From JBBRSD01 sp038245725 (GTDB taxonomy: Bacteria; Actinomycetota; Coriobacteriia; Anaerosomatales; JAAXUF01), in the NCBI GenBank assembly GCA_038245725.1, contig JBBRSD010000018.1:1-8525 (forward strand): a stretch of 8,525 nucleotides of DNA. Direction: 5' to 3'. The notes under the pieces are model-generated. The model ran no database searches. It worked only from the letters and a program-made list of their open reading frames with translations, and was not told the DNA's origin. Every line of letters begins with the position of its first letter. The first letter of the stretch is position 1. The translations under genes and the position numbers were made by a program. This document shows, one piece after another, positions 1-6,303 of the stretch.

Positions 1-1440
1 ACGTTGCGTAACTTCTACGCAGCTTGTGCGGCACGAACGTAGCGCTGCACGTCGTCGCGAGCCTGGCGATTTCCGCTCATCGTCAGTGTCAGCTTGCCCT
101 CCGGTCGTGTGAGGCGACCCGCGCGGAGCACGATGTGCCGGAGCGTGTGCAAGGTCTTGAACAGCCAGCGCGCCGCACGCTTCGAGGTGTCGCGGCGCAC
201 GCGATCGTCGGCCGACATCTGCAGTTCGCGGCCGAGGTTGTGCGCGATCATCGCGGAGACCGTGAAGGTCTGGTTCACCGCCAATCTCCGCGATGGGATG
301 TAGTCCATCTGGGCGCACGACTTCGCCTCGCCGAGCAGGCCCTCTTGCGATCCGCGCCCGTGATGGAAGTCCATGACGGCCTCGGCATCATCGGTCACCT
401 TGTTGGTGAGGATGACGCGGAAGTCGAACTCGTAGTCGCGCGGCTCGAATAGATCCAGCTGCATCGGACCTTTGCGCGGCGTCGGTGTCTTGCGCCGGAC
501 CGCGAGTACGCGAAACGCACCGCCCCAGCACTTCGGCTTCCAGTTCAGGTCGGCGTACGACCATGTGGCATCGATCCGGTGCCAGGTCTTACGTGCCTCG
601 ATCAACTTCTTGAGCTGCGGGAATCGCTCGAACGGCAACGAGATCGTGAACTTCACCTTCAGCTCGACGAGCTTCTTCGCGATGTCCTCGGAGAAGAAGG
701 CTCCATCCATCCGGGTCTCGATCTCCCGGGCACCAACGATCTTCCGCACGAGCCCGATGTTGGCCTCGATGAATGCGAGCGCATCCCGCGAGTCGTGGAC
801 GTTGCCGGGTCGATGAAGCAGATCGAGAAACTGACCGGTCTGCGCGACGGTGCTGAACAGCGGGTAGTAGCTGCGCGCGCCCTTGCGCTGCCGGTTGTAG
901 CCGATCGCACTGCCCTGCGCGTGGCTTCGGGTGCTCAACACGGAGCCGTCGAAGTCGATGGTGACTCGGTGGAGCTTCTCCTCGCGAACTCGGTCGAGCA
1001 CGATTTCGCGGTTCAGCGCACGAACGCCTTCGATGTTGTTGGTCGTCATCTCGGCGAGCCCGCGCGTCCAGGTCGAGACGTCTGGCAAGCGCTGAAGTCC
1101 AAGCACTCGCTGGACCATCGGGTCATCGCGATAGAAGTCGCGCTCGCGCAGTCGGCGGTACCCGAGCAACAGGTGGACGACGAGCATCATCACCAAGTTC
1201 TGCGGCCGGTACGCTACCGTCCGAACGTCCACCATGGACTTCGCGAGCCGTTCCTTGAGCCGTAGCCGCTGGAACAGCGCTTGGAAGATCACGAGACCCG
1301 AGTACGACGTCAGCCGCTGATCCTCGAAGCGAAGCGCGGGAATCGCATGGACGGGTGCGATGACTTGTGGTCTGCTCAATCTCACGGTTCGGGGCCTCTC
1401 CGGTGTCGTGGAAGTTGTTGTCGCAAACTTCTTCTACACG
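1..1440. mobile_element. IS1380-like insertion sequence (ends not resolved)
   Basis: The element is inferred from the intact transposase. A short inward-facing match, AACTTCTAC at 10-18 against AACTTCCAC on the minus strand (plus-strand 1408-1416), agrees at 8 of 9 bases and could be part of the inverted repeats. It does not extend convincingly outward. No target-site duplication can be seen because the left junction is at or outside the window. The right limit given is approximate: the junction lies somewhere between 1386 and about 1560. Confidence 0.45.
15..1385 (-). CDS. IS1380-family transposase
   Basis: A 456-residue DDE transposase that would cut and move its own insertion sequence. 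The IS1380-type catalytic blocks are visible in order: DFDGSV at residues 144-149 (first Asp, D146), the YNRQRKGARSYYPL block at 163-176, RMDGAFFS at 225-232 (second Asp, D227), and the HGRGSQEGLLGEAK block at 342-355 that carries the catalytic Glu (E348 or E353). The length is normal for the family and there is no internal stop or frameshift, so the gene looks intact. The start is GTG at 1383-1385, preceded on the minus strand by GGAGAGG about nine bases upstream. The stop (TAG) is 14 bases from the window edge, so the left IS end is not fully visible. It points away from the metal-related genes. Family assignment is by motif recognition, not a search. Confidence 0.9.
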   Translation of the reverse strand: MRLSRPQVIAPVHAIPALRFEDQRLTSYSGLVIFQALFQRLRLKERLAKSMVDVRTVAYRPQNLVMMLVVHLLLGYRRLRERDFYRDDPMVQRVLGLQRLPDVSTWTRGLAEMTTNNIEGVRALNREIVLDRVREEKLHRVTIDFDGSVLSTRSHAQGSAIGYNRQRKGARSYYPLFSTVAQTGQFLDLLHRPGNVHDSRDALAFIEANIGLVRKIVGAREIETRMDGAFFSEDIAKKLVELKVKFTISLPFERFPQLKKLIEARKTWHRIDATWSYADLNWKPKCWGGAFRVLAVRRKTPTPRKGPMQLDLFEPRDYEFDFRVILTNKVTDDAEAVMDFHHGRGSQEGLLGEAKSCAQMDYIPSRRLAVNQTFTVSAMIAHNLGRELQMSADDRVRRDTSKRAARWLFKTLHTLRHIVLRAGRLTRPEGKLTLTMSGNRQARDDVQRYVRAAQAA

Positions 1441-1598
1441 ACCAAAAGGCCCTGCTCTACGCTTCACACCGTCGAGGAAACGAGAATCGCCGGGCACTCG
1501 TGTTGCCCCGAGCGCTCTCCTTCTCCGGAAACATGGTCGGCGTTATGCAACTGGAGGGTTGAGTCAGGTGGCACGGCACCTGCTTTACCAGGTAGAGA
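1386..1598. other. Intergenic region: IS right flank and DUF4395 leader
   Basis: 213 bases without a supportable gene. It should contain the right end of the insertion sequence. An inverted repeat, GAAGTT (1411-1416) with AACTTC (1426-1431), lies just upstream of the transposase start. The last 35 bases form the structured leader of the next gene. No convincing -35/-10 pair was found for that gene. Confidence 0.5.
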
Positions 1599-1601
1599 AT
1601 G
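1565..1601 (+). promoter_or_regulatory. Leader with alternative hairpins over the RBS
   Basis: Three related blocks are spaced exactly 12 bases apart: CAGGTG (1565-1570), CACCTG (1577-1582) and CAGGT (1589-1593). The middle block can pair with the first (6-bp stem, 6-nt loop) or with the third (ACCTG/CAGGT, 5 bp, 6-nt loop), but not with both. The third block contains the AGG (1590-1592) that is the likely Shine-Dalgarno of the gene starting at 1599. The downstream hairpin would hide the ribosome site and the upstream one would free it. A regulatory role is inference; the stems are short. Confidence 0.35.
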
Positions 1602-2078
1602 GCAAAGCTCAGTGCTTTCACGAAGGACAACCTGAACAAACAAGGATTTGGGAGTCTCGATGATGAGGCGAAATCCCGCTATGCATTGCCATTGCGGTTC
1701 ACCCCTACAGTCGCCGCTATCTTGATCGTGATTGGGCTGGCCTTGCGGTCACCGATCTGGCTTGGGGCAATGTCTCTTGTTGCCTTGAGCGGAGCTCTGT
1801 TCCCCAGATCGATGGTTCTTGATCTGGTTTACGACCTCGTCGTCCGGCACTTATTCCATGCGCAGGCACTGCCGGCCACGCCAACGCCGAGACGGTTTTC
1901 CTATCTCATATCCACTGTCTTCCTGACGGCTTCGGCCCTGTCCTTCCATTTTGGCTGGGCGGTAGTGGGATTTGTCCTGGGAGGCATGGTTGTTATCGGG
2001 GCCACCATCCTCGCCACTTCGCTCTGGTGTCTGGGCTCGTGGTACTACCGCCTGCTTTTCAAGCATGACGCGGCATAA
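1599..2078 (+). CDS. DUF4395 family membrane protein
   Basis: A 159-residue integral membrane protein that I recognise as DUF4395 by its overall pattern and size. It has a soluble N-terminus (residues 1-32), four hydrophobic stretches near 36-50, 53-68, 103-117 and 119-145, and the typical closing segment with a Cys (C144, in SLWCLGSWYYRLL) where the family often has CxxC-like or single Cys. The function of the family is not established. ATG at 1599 is preceded by AGG with a 6-base spacer. GC and codon use look less extreme than in the MFS gene, which suggests a different origin. It lies between the IS and the convergent multicopper oxidase gene, so it is not obviously in an operon with the metal genes. 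An in-frame TAA closes the gene just before a tetranucleotide repeat. Confidence 0.75.
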   Translation: MAKLSAFTKDNLNKQGFGSLDDEAKSRYALPLRFTPTVAAILIVIGLALRSPIWLGAMSLVALSGALFPRSMVLDLVYDLVVRHLFHAQALPATPTPRRFSYLISTVFLTASALSFHFGWAVVGFVLGGMVVIGATILATSLWCLGSWYYRLLFKHDAA

Positions 2079-2084
2079 TTAGAT

Positions 2085-2120
2085 CTAACTAACTAACTAA
2101 CTAACTCACTAGCTGACTGG
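2085..2120. repeat. CTNN tetranucleotide repeat (9 units)
   Basis: Nine period-4 units follow one another: five CTAA, then CTCA, CTAG, CTGA and CTGG. The CT dinucleotide is kept in all nine, while the last two bases drift towards the right end. The left part puts TAA/TAG-type stops in every plus-strand frame. It lies seven bases after the DUF4395 stop codon. Confidence 0.85.
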
Positions 2121-2265
2121 CGGCGAGCGCCGCGAACGACACCATGGTCATGACGCTGATGGCTCGAGACCAGGTGTCCGACGTTCGGAGGCTGCGTGCA
2201 TCTCAAACGCTCACCGAGCGCGGACGCCGGGCTGCTTCGCTCACGTAGCGCTGTTCCCGAACAGG
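2121..2265. other. Intergenic region between convergent genes
   Basis: 145 bases between the repeat and the end of the oxidase gene. No gene is supported here. It holds a 5-bp dyad (TCCGA/TCGGA, about 2178-2190) and a perfect dyad next to the oxidase stop codon. On the minus strand a short hydrophobic reading frame starting with ATG-ACC-ATG runs into the repeat and ends there; it is too short to call. Confidence 0.4.
2251..2264 (-). terminator. Possible weak hairpin at the end of the oxidase gene
   Basis: CTGTTCCCGAACAG is a 6-bp dyad with a 2-nt centre, starting one base after the oxidase stop codon (TGA at 2268-2266, minus strand). No U-tract follows, so intrinsic termination is doubtful. 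It may only be a 3'-end stabilising stem. Confidence 0.2.
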
Positions 2266-3813
2266 TCAGGTCTCGACCAGGAAGTTGCGCATCATGCCGG
2301 CGTCCTCGTGCTCGAGATTGTGGCAGTGATACAGGAACAAGCCGGCGTGGTTGGAGCGACGCCGGATCCGAACCCGCTCACCCGGCCGGAGGAGGAACGT
2401 GTCCTTCCATCCGTCATCGACCAGCCCGTCGTCGATCACACCAGGCTCGGCGCCCGACCTCGAGACGATCTGGAACTGAGCACCGTGAACGTGAATGGGA
2501 TGGGGCATCGCCATCATGCCGCTGAGGTTCGTGAACTCCCAGTCCTCGGTGGCTCCCAACTTGAACCGTTCGTTCGCTGCGACCTCGGTCATCGCGAACC
2601 CGCTGCCGTTGAGCTGCCACCGCATCCTGCTCATCGACACGTCGAATCGGTGGCGCTGCTGCGCGCTCACGACTGCGTCGGAAATCCGTTCGAGCTGCGT
2701 GAGCACGGTCGGCTTGGTCCGCCGCGGGCCGAGTCCGGAGATCGCGAACCGACACACCCCAAGCGCTGCCCCGTTCGGCGGAGCCGGTGGCGTCGCGTTG
2801 CGGGCACCCATTCCGCGTCCGCCCATCATGCCGCCCATGCCCATGCTGGTGCCGGCGTCGAACGCGCGACTCTCGAGCCGGACCTCATCTTGGGCAACGC
2901 TCGCGAAGTCAGCCCAGAGCTCGAGCCGCTCGCCGGGCGCTAGCATCACGTACGGCTTGTCGGACGCTGCGGCGATCAGTCCGCCATCGGTGCCGATCAC
3001 GGTGATCGGTGCATCGTTACTCCACGCGAGCCGATAGATCCGAGCGTTCGATCCGTTGATCACGCGCAAGCGATAGCTGCCGCGGTCGACAGCGATCGTG
3101 GCATCGGGGCGGCCGTTGACGAAGACGCGATCGCCGAGCTGGCCGACCATCGCATCGGGCGCGTAGACCAGTGCGCCATCGCGGCCGATCGTCCGATCCT
3201 GGAGCAGTAGTGCGACGTCGTGATCGTCGGTCGGCAGCCCGCGTGCGGTATCGTCCGGATCCTCGACGATGAACATGCCAGCGAGGCCCATGTAGACCTG
3301 CGGTCCGGTGCGCCCCTCGGGATGCGGATGGTACCAGTACGTGCCGGGACGCTGTGCGACCTCGAAGTTGTAGACATACGACGCTCCGGGTGCGACCGCG
3401 AATCTCGGATGCCCGTCGTTGGCTTCCGACACATCGAGGCCGTGCCAGTGCACGATCGACGGCTCGGCGAGATGGTTGTGAAAGGTGATGCGAATCCGTT
3501 GGTGCGGTCGAACGCGGATTGTTGGGCCAAGGTAGCTCGCAGGGTCTGCCGTGAGCGCACCCGGCGGACCCGAGACCAGCTGACCGTCGAATGCCCACAC
3601 CTCGGTCGCGCCGCCGATTCCGTCGAGCGCGATCGTTCTACCAGACGCTCGCAGCTGGAGGTCGAGATCGACGCGACCACCCGTCGAAGGATCTGGCAGG
3701 TTCGCTGGCGCGGAATCCCGCGCTCGGCAACCGGCGAGCAACACCGTCGCCGTCGCGCCGCGCAGCACATCGCGGCGCGAGAGCCCCATCGGCGAACGGA
3801 CTGGAGCTCGCAT
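2266..3813 (-). CDS. Multicopper oxidase, Tat-exported lipoprotein
   Basis: A 515-residue multicopper oxidase of the CueO/CotA type, expected to oxidise Cu(I) or other substrates with O2 as acceptor outside the cytoplasmic membrane. All four copper-ligand blocks are present: HWHG at 122-125, WYHPH at 160-164, HPIHVH at 438-443, and HCHNLEHEDAGMM at 496-508 with the type-1 Cys497 and Met507. The N-terminus carries a twin-Arg motif (SRRDVLRG, 12-19), a hydrophobic stretch and a lipobox LAGC with Cys29, so Tat export followed by lipid anchoring is likely. A Met/Gly-rich insert (about 324-336) resembles the Met-rich substrate loop of CueO. The start at 3813 is chosen because GGATGAG lies 8 bases upstream; an internal Met nine residues in (3789) would also leave a complete Tat signal. 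It is divergent from the Met-rich membrane protein gene, and the two may share control. The cuprous oxidase role is inference from the Met-rich loop and the neighbours. Confidence 0.93.
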   Translation of the reverse strand: MRAPVRSPMGLSRRDVLRGATATVLLAGCRARDSAPANLPDPSTGGRVDLDLQLRASGRTIALDGIGGATEVWAFDGQLVSGPPGALTADPASYLGPTIRVRPHQRIRITFHNHLAEPSIVHWHGLDVSEANDGHPRFAVAPGASYVYNFEVAQRPGTYWYHPHPEGRTGPQVYMGLAGMFIVEDPDDTARGLPTDDHDVALLLQDRTIGRDGALVYAPDAMVGQLGDRVFVNGRPDATIAVDRGSYRLRVINGSNARIYRLAWSNDAPITVIGTDGGLIAAASDKPYVMLAPGERLELWADFASVAQDEVRLESRAFDAGTSMGMGGMMGGRGMGARNATPPAPPNGAALGVCRFAISGLGPRRTKPTVLTQLERISDAVVSAQQRHRFDVSMSRMRWQLNGSGFAMTEVAANERFKLGATEDWEFTNLSGMMAMPHPIHVHGAQFQIVSRSGAEPGVIDDGLVDDGWKDTFLLRPGERVRIRRRSNHAGLFLYHCHNLEHEDAGMMRNFLVET

Positions 3814-4146
3814 GCATCGAGCTCATCCAATCGACGTGCCAGCGATCAACTGATACTCCGACGAGCAGTCGCTTCGACGTACGGCGACTACGACTCGAGT
3901 CGTATTGAGATGGCACGAGCGCGCAGCTGGGCGAGCGACACGCACGAAGGACACGCGGAGATCTACGTACAAGGTGTCCATGGCGCATGGCTGCTTCCTC
4001 GGTGCCCGATAGCAGCGCCAGCTTGCAAGTACACGAGTTGCAGGTAACCGGCTGGTGGCGAGTGCCCGGTGAGCGGTGGCGACCCTGCTCCCGCCACCCT
4101 GGACGACGCGGACCACAACGCTCACCACCCGGGAAGAGGACGACCC
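3814..4146. promoter_or_regulatory. Divergent intergenic region, gene-poor, with dyads
   Basis: 333 bases between the oxidase and the Met-rich protein gene, which should contain promoters for both. No supportable gene was found; open frames here are short or are extensions of shadow frames. Dyads cluster on the oxidase side: AGTCGC (3867-3872) with GCGACT (3884-3889), and a perfect palindrome at 3889-3904. A looser dyad, CTTGCAA (4022-4028) with TTGCAGG (4038-4044), lies nearer the rightward gene. I could not identify convincing -35/-10 hexamers on either strand. Confidence 0.5.
3889..3904. promoter_or_regulatory. Perfect 16-bp palindrome, candidate operator
   Basis: TACGACTCGAGTCGTA reads identically on both strands. 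It lies 76 bases upstream of the oxidase start and about 240 bases upstream of the Met-rich gene. A dimeric repressor or activator site is plausible, but the sequence does not match a copper-regulator box known to me, and no regulator gene is in the window. Confidence 0.4.
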
Positions 4147-4497
4147 ATGGCTCAGTTCACAGCGGACATCGCAGGCATGCTCGAGCTCTTCGCCATCGCG
4201 GCCGGGCTCGTCCTGCTTCACCGGGCGAGCAAGGAAGCGCCGGCAAAGTTGCTCAAGGCCGCGGGCTGGGTGCTCGTCGCCGGCGGCCTCGTCGTCGGCG
4301 CCTGCACGACGGTCTACTGGTTCAAGTACCAGTCGCGCGGCGAGTTCGACACCATGCACACGGGCTACCCCGGAATGATGCACGGCTCTGGAACGGGCAT
4401 GTGCCCTGGAATGATGGGCCCTGGCATGACGGGCCCGGGGATGGGCTCGAGCCCGCACGGCGTGACGCCTCCGTCGCCAGGCGATGGAGCGAGGTGA
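4147..4497 (+). CDS. Small Met-rich two-helix membrane protein
   Basis: A 116-residue protein that I do not recognise as a named family. Two hydrophobic segments (about 9-24 and 36-57) are joined by a short basic loop. The C-terminal tail (70-100) contains eight Met, with two His and one Cys, in repeats such as GMM, MMHG and PGMTGPGMG. Clustered Met is typical of extracytoplasmic Cu(I)/Ag(I) binding, so a metal-scavenging or delivery role at the membrane is inferred. With two helices and the positive loop inside, the N-terminus and the Met-rich tail would both face the periplasm. ATG at 4147 is chosen over an upstream in-frame ATG at 4069 because GGGAAGAGGA lies just ahead of it and the extra 26 residues look like non-coding leader. 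The stop overlaps the next candidate start as GTGA. Confidence 0.75.
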   Translation: MAQFTADIAGMLELFAIAAGLVLLHRASKEAPAKLLKAAGWVLVAGGLVVGACTTVYWFKYQSRGEFDTMHTGYPGMMHGSGTGMCPGMMGPGMTGPGMGSSPHGVTPPSPGDGAR

Positions 4498-4553
4498 GCC
4501 ACGAGATCCACCAGGCGACCTATCAACGGATGTTGACGGAGCTCGAGGGCTGA
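4494..4553 (+). CDS. Tiny candidate ORF (19 aa), coupled by GTGA
   Basis: GTG at 4494 overlaps the TGA of the Met-rich gene. It encodes 19 polar residues (SHEIHQATYQRMLTELEG after the start). GGAG lies four bases upstream, closer than is ideal. It may be a real microprotein, a coupling device for the MFS gene, or chance. No function can be given. Confidence 0.3.
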   Translation: MSHEIHQATYQRMLTELEG

Positions 4554-4561
4554 GCACGACG

Positions 4562-4597
4562 ATGATGAGAACGCTGCGCTACGGATTCGAGACATGA
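4562..4597 (+). CDS. 11-aa candidate leader ORF overlapping the MFS start
   Basis: ATG-ATG at 4562 opens a frame encoding MMRTLRYGFET, whose TGA (4595-4597) overlaps the MFS ATG (4594-4596) as ATGA. The MFS start has only a weak ribosome site of its own, so translation through this short frame could feed it. This is inference; frames this short often occur by chance. Confidence 0.22.
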   Translation: MMRTLRYGFET

Positions 4598-5829
4598 AGC
4601 CCGCGCGGAGGGCTCCGGGGACGACGCGCAAGCTCTTCGCGCTATCGCTTTCGATCGCGCTGGCGATGTCCGGGGTCGGAATCATCATCCCGATCGTGCC
4701 CTCCCACATCGGGCGCTTGGGGCTCTCCGGCGCATCGACCGAGCAAGTGGCGCTGCACGTGAGCCTGCTCGCGGCCGGCTACGCGTTCATGCAGCTGCTT
4801 CTCGCGCCGCTCTGGGGGCGTCTCTCGGATTCGCTCGGCAGGCGACCGCTCCTGGCGATCGGGCTCATCGGATTCGCCGTCGGCCAAGCGCTCTGCGGCT
4901 TCGCCACGTCGCTCCTGACCCTCTACGCGATCCGCCTGGGCACCGGCATCTTCTCAGCGGCGATCATCCCCGCCGCCTTCGCCTTCGTGGCCGACACGAC
5001 CAGCGACGAGGATCGAACGCGAGGCATGGCGCAATTGAGCGCAGCGGCCGGCATCGGCTTCGTGATCGGCCCGGCCATCGGCGGGCTGCTCGGCGGCATC
5101 GAGCCTTCCGCCATCGGGTTGCCCGTCGCTGACTTCTCTCTCCCGTTCTTCGCGGCTGCAGGTTGCGCGCTGCTCGCGCTCCTCACCTTGCGCTGGCTCG
5201 AGGAGCCAAGGATCCCGGCGGCCGCGCAGCGTCCGGACAGGCTCGCTTGGACCAAGCTCGCGCGCCGGATCGGATTGCCTCTAACAGTGGCGATGGCCGG
5301 CCAGGTCGCCGTCGCGCTGTTCGAGACCACGTTCGCCCTTCACGCTCGCACCGAGCTCGGGATGGGCCTCGTCGAGATCGGTCTGGTGTTCATGATGTGC
5401 GGCCTCATGATGCTGGTCGTCCAGCTCGCCGCGGTCTCGCGGCTCGCACGCCGCTTCGGAGAAGTGCAGCTCGCCTCGGCGGCCCTCGCTCTCATGGGAA
5501 CGAGCCTGGCTCTCTTGGCTCTGGCACGCAGCACGGCCACGGTCTTCGCGCTCGTCGCCTTGTATGGGATCGGGATGGCGCTTCTCACGCCAGCCGTGTC
5601 GGCGCTCGTGTCGAGGCGCGGCGGCGCGCATGCGGGGGCCTCGCTGGGACTCGAAAGCAGTGCCAAGAGCCTGGGCCAGATCGCCGGCCCACTCCTCGGC
5701 GGTGTTCTCTTCGGTGCGTCCGTGGCCATTCCTTTCTGGCTCGCCAGCGGGCTGCTGCTCGGCCTCGCCCCGATCTTCGCCTGGAAGTCGGGTACCTCGG
5801 CCGCCCTCGTCACGGAGAGCGCACGATGA
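4594..5829 (+). CDS. MFS (DHA1-type) efflux transporter
   Basis: A 411-residue major facilitator transporter of the 12-helix drug:H+ antiporter type, located in the cytoplasmic membrane and expected to export a small molecule in exchange for protons. Motif A between helices 2 and 3 is clear (GRLSDSLGRR, 75-84). An Arg in helix 4 (R114, in YAIRLGTG) fits motif B, and the antiporter motif C is present in helix 5 (GIGFVIGPAIGG, 153-164). A hydrophilic loop at about 202-226 separates the two halves. It resembles the TetA/multidrug branch, but the substrate cannot be read from sequence. Placement after a Met-rich membrane protein and opposite a multicopper oxidase suggests a metal- or redox-toxicant-linked role. 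There is no in-frame alternative start upstream. Its stop overlaps the next ORF as ATGA. Confidence 0.9.
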   Translation: MKPARRAPGTTRKLFALSLSIALAMSGVGIIIPIVPSHIGRLGLSGASTEQVALHVSLLAAGYAFMQLLLAPLWGRLSDSLGRRPLLAIGLIGFAVGQALCGFATSLLTLYAIRLGTGIFSAAIIPAAFAFVADTTSDEDRTRGMAQLSAAAGIGFVIGPAIGGLLGGIEPSAIGLPVADFSLPFFAAAGCALLALLTLRWLEEPRIPAAAQRPDRLAWTKLARRIGLPLTVAMAGQVAVALFETTFALHARTELGMGLVEIGLVFMMCGLMMLVVQLAAVSRLARRFGEVQLASAALALMGTSLALLALARSTATVFALVALYGIGMALLTPAVSALVSRRGGAHAGASLGLESSAKSLGQIAGPLLGGVLFGASVAIPFWLASGLLLGLAPIFAWKSGTSAALVTESAR

Positions 5830-6038
5830 GCAGAGAACCTCTGAAGAAGCACGAGCAGAACGCCGCCGACGACGAACAACAGGACATCGCTCTCAAGCAC
5901 CACGAGCTCTCACGAAGAACAGCAATCGTCCACCCGTGCGCTCGGTGGGCGCTGACGCACCGCGCAGATCTCGGTAACCACGTCGCGAATCGCGCAGAGT
6001 TTTCGCGCTTCGCGGAAACTCGACTGATGACGGAGTAG
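5826..6038 (+). CDS. 70-aa hypothetical protein, coupled to the MFS gene
   Basis: ATG at 5826 overlaps the MFS stop (ATGA). The 70 residues are polar and charged: an acidic/Gln stretch (10-20), several His (9, 25, 26, 36, 45, 52) and one Cys (38). No signal peptide or membrane segment is seen. I do not recognise a family. The overlap argues for translation, but the composition is not distinctive and it could be a remnant or non-functional read-through frame. Confidence 0.4.
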   Translation: MSREPLKKHEQNAADDEQQDIALKHHELSRRTAIVHPCARWALTHRADLGNHVANRAEFSRFAETRLMTE

Positions 6039-6303
6039 ACGCGCACGACACGTTCAACCGCCGATCTCGGTCGCGCGCGTGGGGCGCACAGATCCGCCCC
6101 ACCTGGAACAGCCTGGCCGCATCCCAAGGATGAGCTGCACGCGAGATGTGCACGCATCACCGCACGGGGCCAACCGTAGCGACTCTGTCCAGGATCGAGC
6201 ATGCCCTTCGGTCTCGTCGTTTGCGGCATGTCGGCTGCATTGGGGCTATCCACGCCGAGCGTTCTTCTGGGCGTTCCTTGACACATCGACGAAGGAGACG
6301 CGG
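6039..6303. other. Intergenic region before the HMA-like gene
   Basis: 265 bases with no supportable gene. It contains a strong GC hairpin near its left end and the ribosome binding site AGGAGACG (6293-6300) at its right end. A TTGACA at 6278-6283 is too close to the start codon to be the promoter of that gene. Promoter elements for the second cluster are presumably here but were not recognised. Confidence 0.4.
6079..6102 (+). terminator. GC-rich hairpin after the MFS cluster
   Basis: GTGGGGCG (6079-6086) pairs perfectly with CGCCCCAC (6095-6102) around an 8-nt loop, 40 bases after the 70-aa ORF. No T-run follows on either strand, so it is at best a U-less terminator or an mRNA 3'-end stabiliser. 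Confidence 0.4.

Noticed and set aside
1..1440. Similar direct sequences GTTGCGTAACTTCTA (left) and GTTGTCGCAAACTTCTTCTA (right) as IS ends
   Set aside because: They are in the same orientation and need gaps to align, so they do not behave as terminal inverted repeats; only the short inward match was kept, at low confidence.
2085..2120. CRISPR array or synthetic three-frame stop linker
   Set aside because: Units are 4 bp with no spacers, and the graded drift of the last four units fits a natural slippage tract better than a designed linker.
2106..2157. Short hydrophobic minus-strand frame running into the repeat
   Set aside because: Only about 16 codons from its ATG, with no ribosome site or recognisable family; cannot be told from chance.
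3910..4047. 45-codon open frame upstream of the Met-rich gene
   Set aside because: No ribosome site, unusual composition, and it is the tail of a long frame antisense to the oxidase, so it is most likely chance.
3823..4557. Long Arg/Ala-rich frame on the minus strand opposite the Met-rich gene
   Set aside because: Typical GC-rich shadow frame with low-complexity composition and no domain; it overlaps well-supported genes on the other strand.
5163..5825. Upstream extension of the 70-aa frame inside the MFS gene
   Set aside because: Arg/Ala-rich shadow of the MFS gene; only the part after the ATGA overlap could be coding.
6278..6283. TTGACA as a -35 promoter box for the HMA-like gene
   Set aside because: A properly spaced -10 would fall on the start codon, and the gene has a strong ribosome site that must lie inside the transcript.
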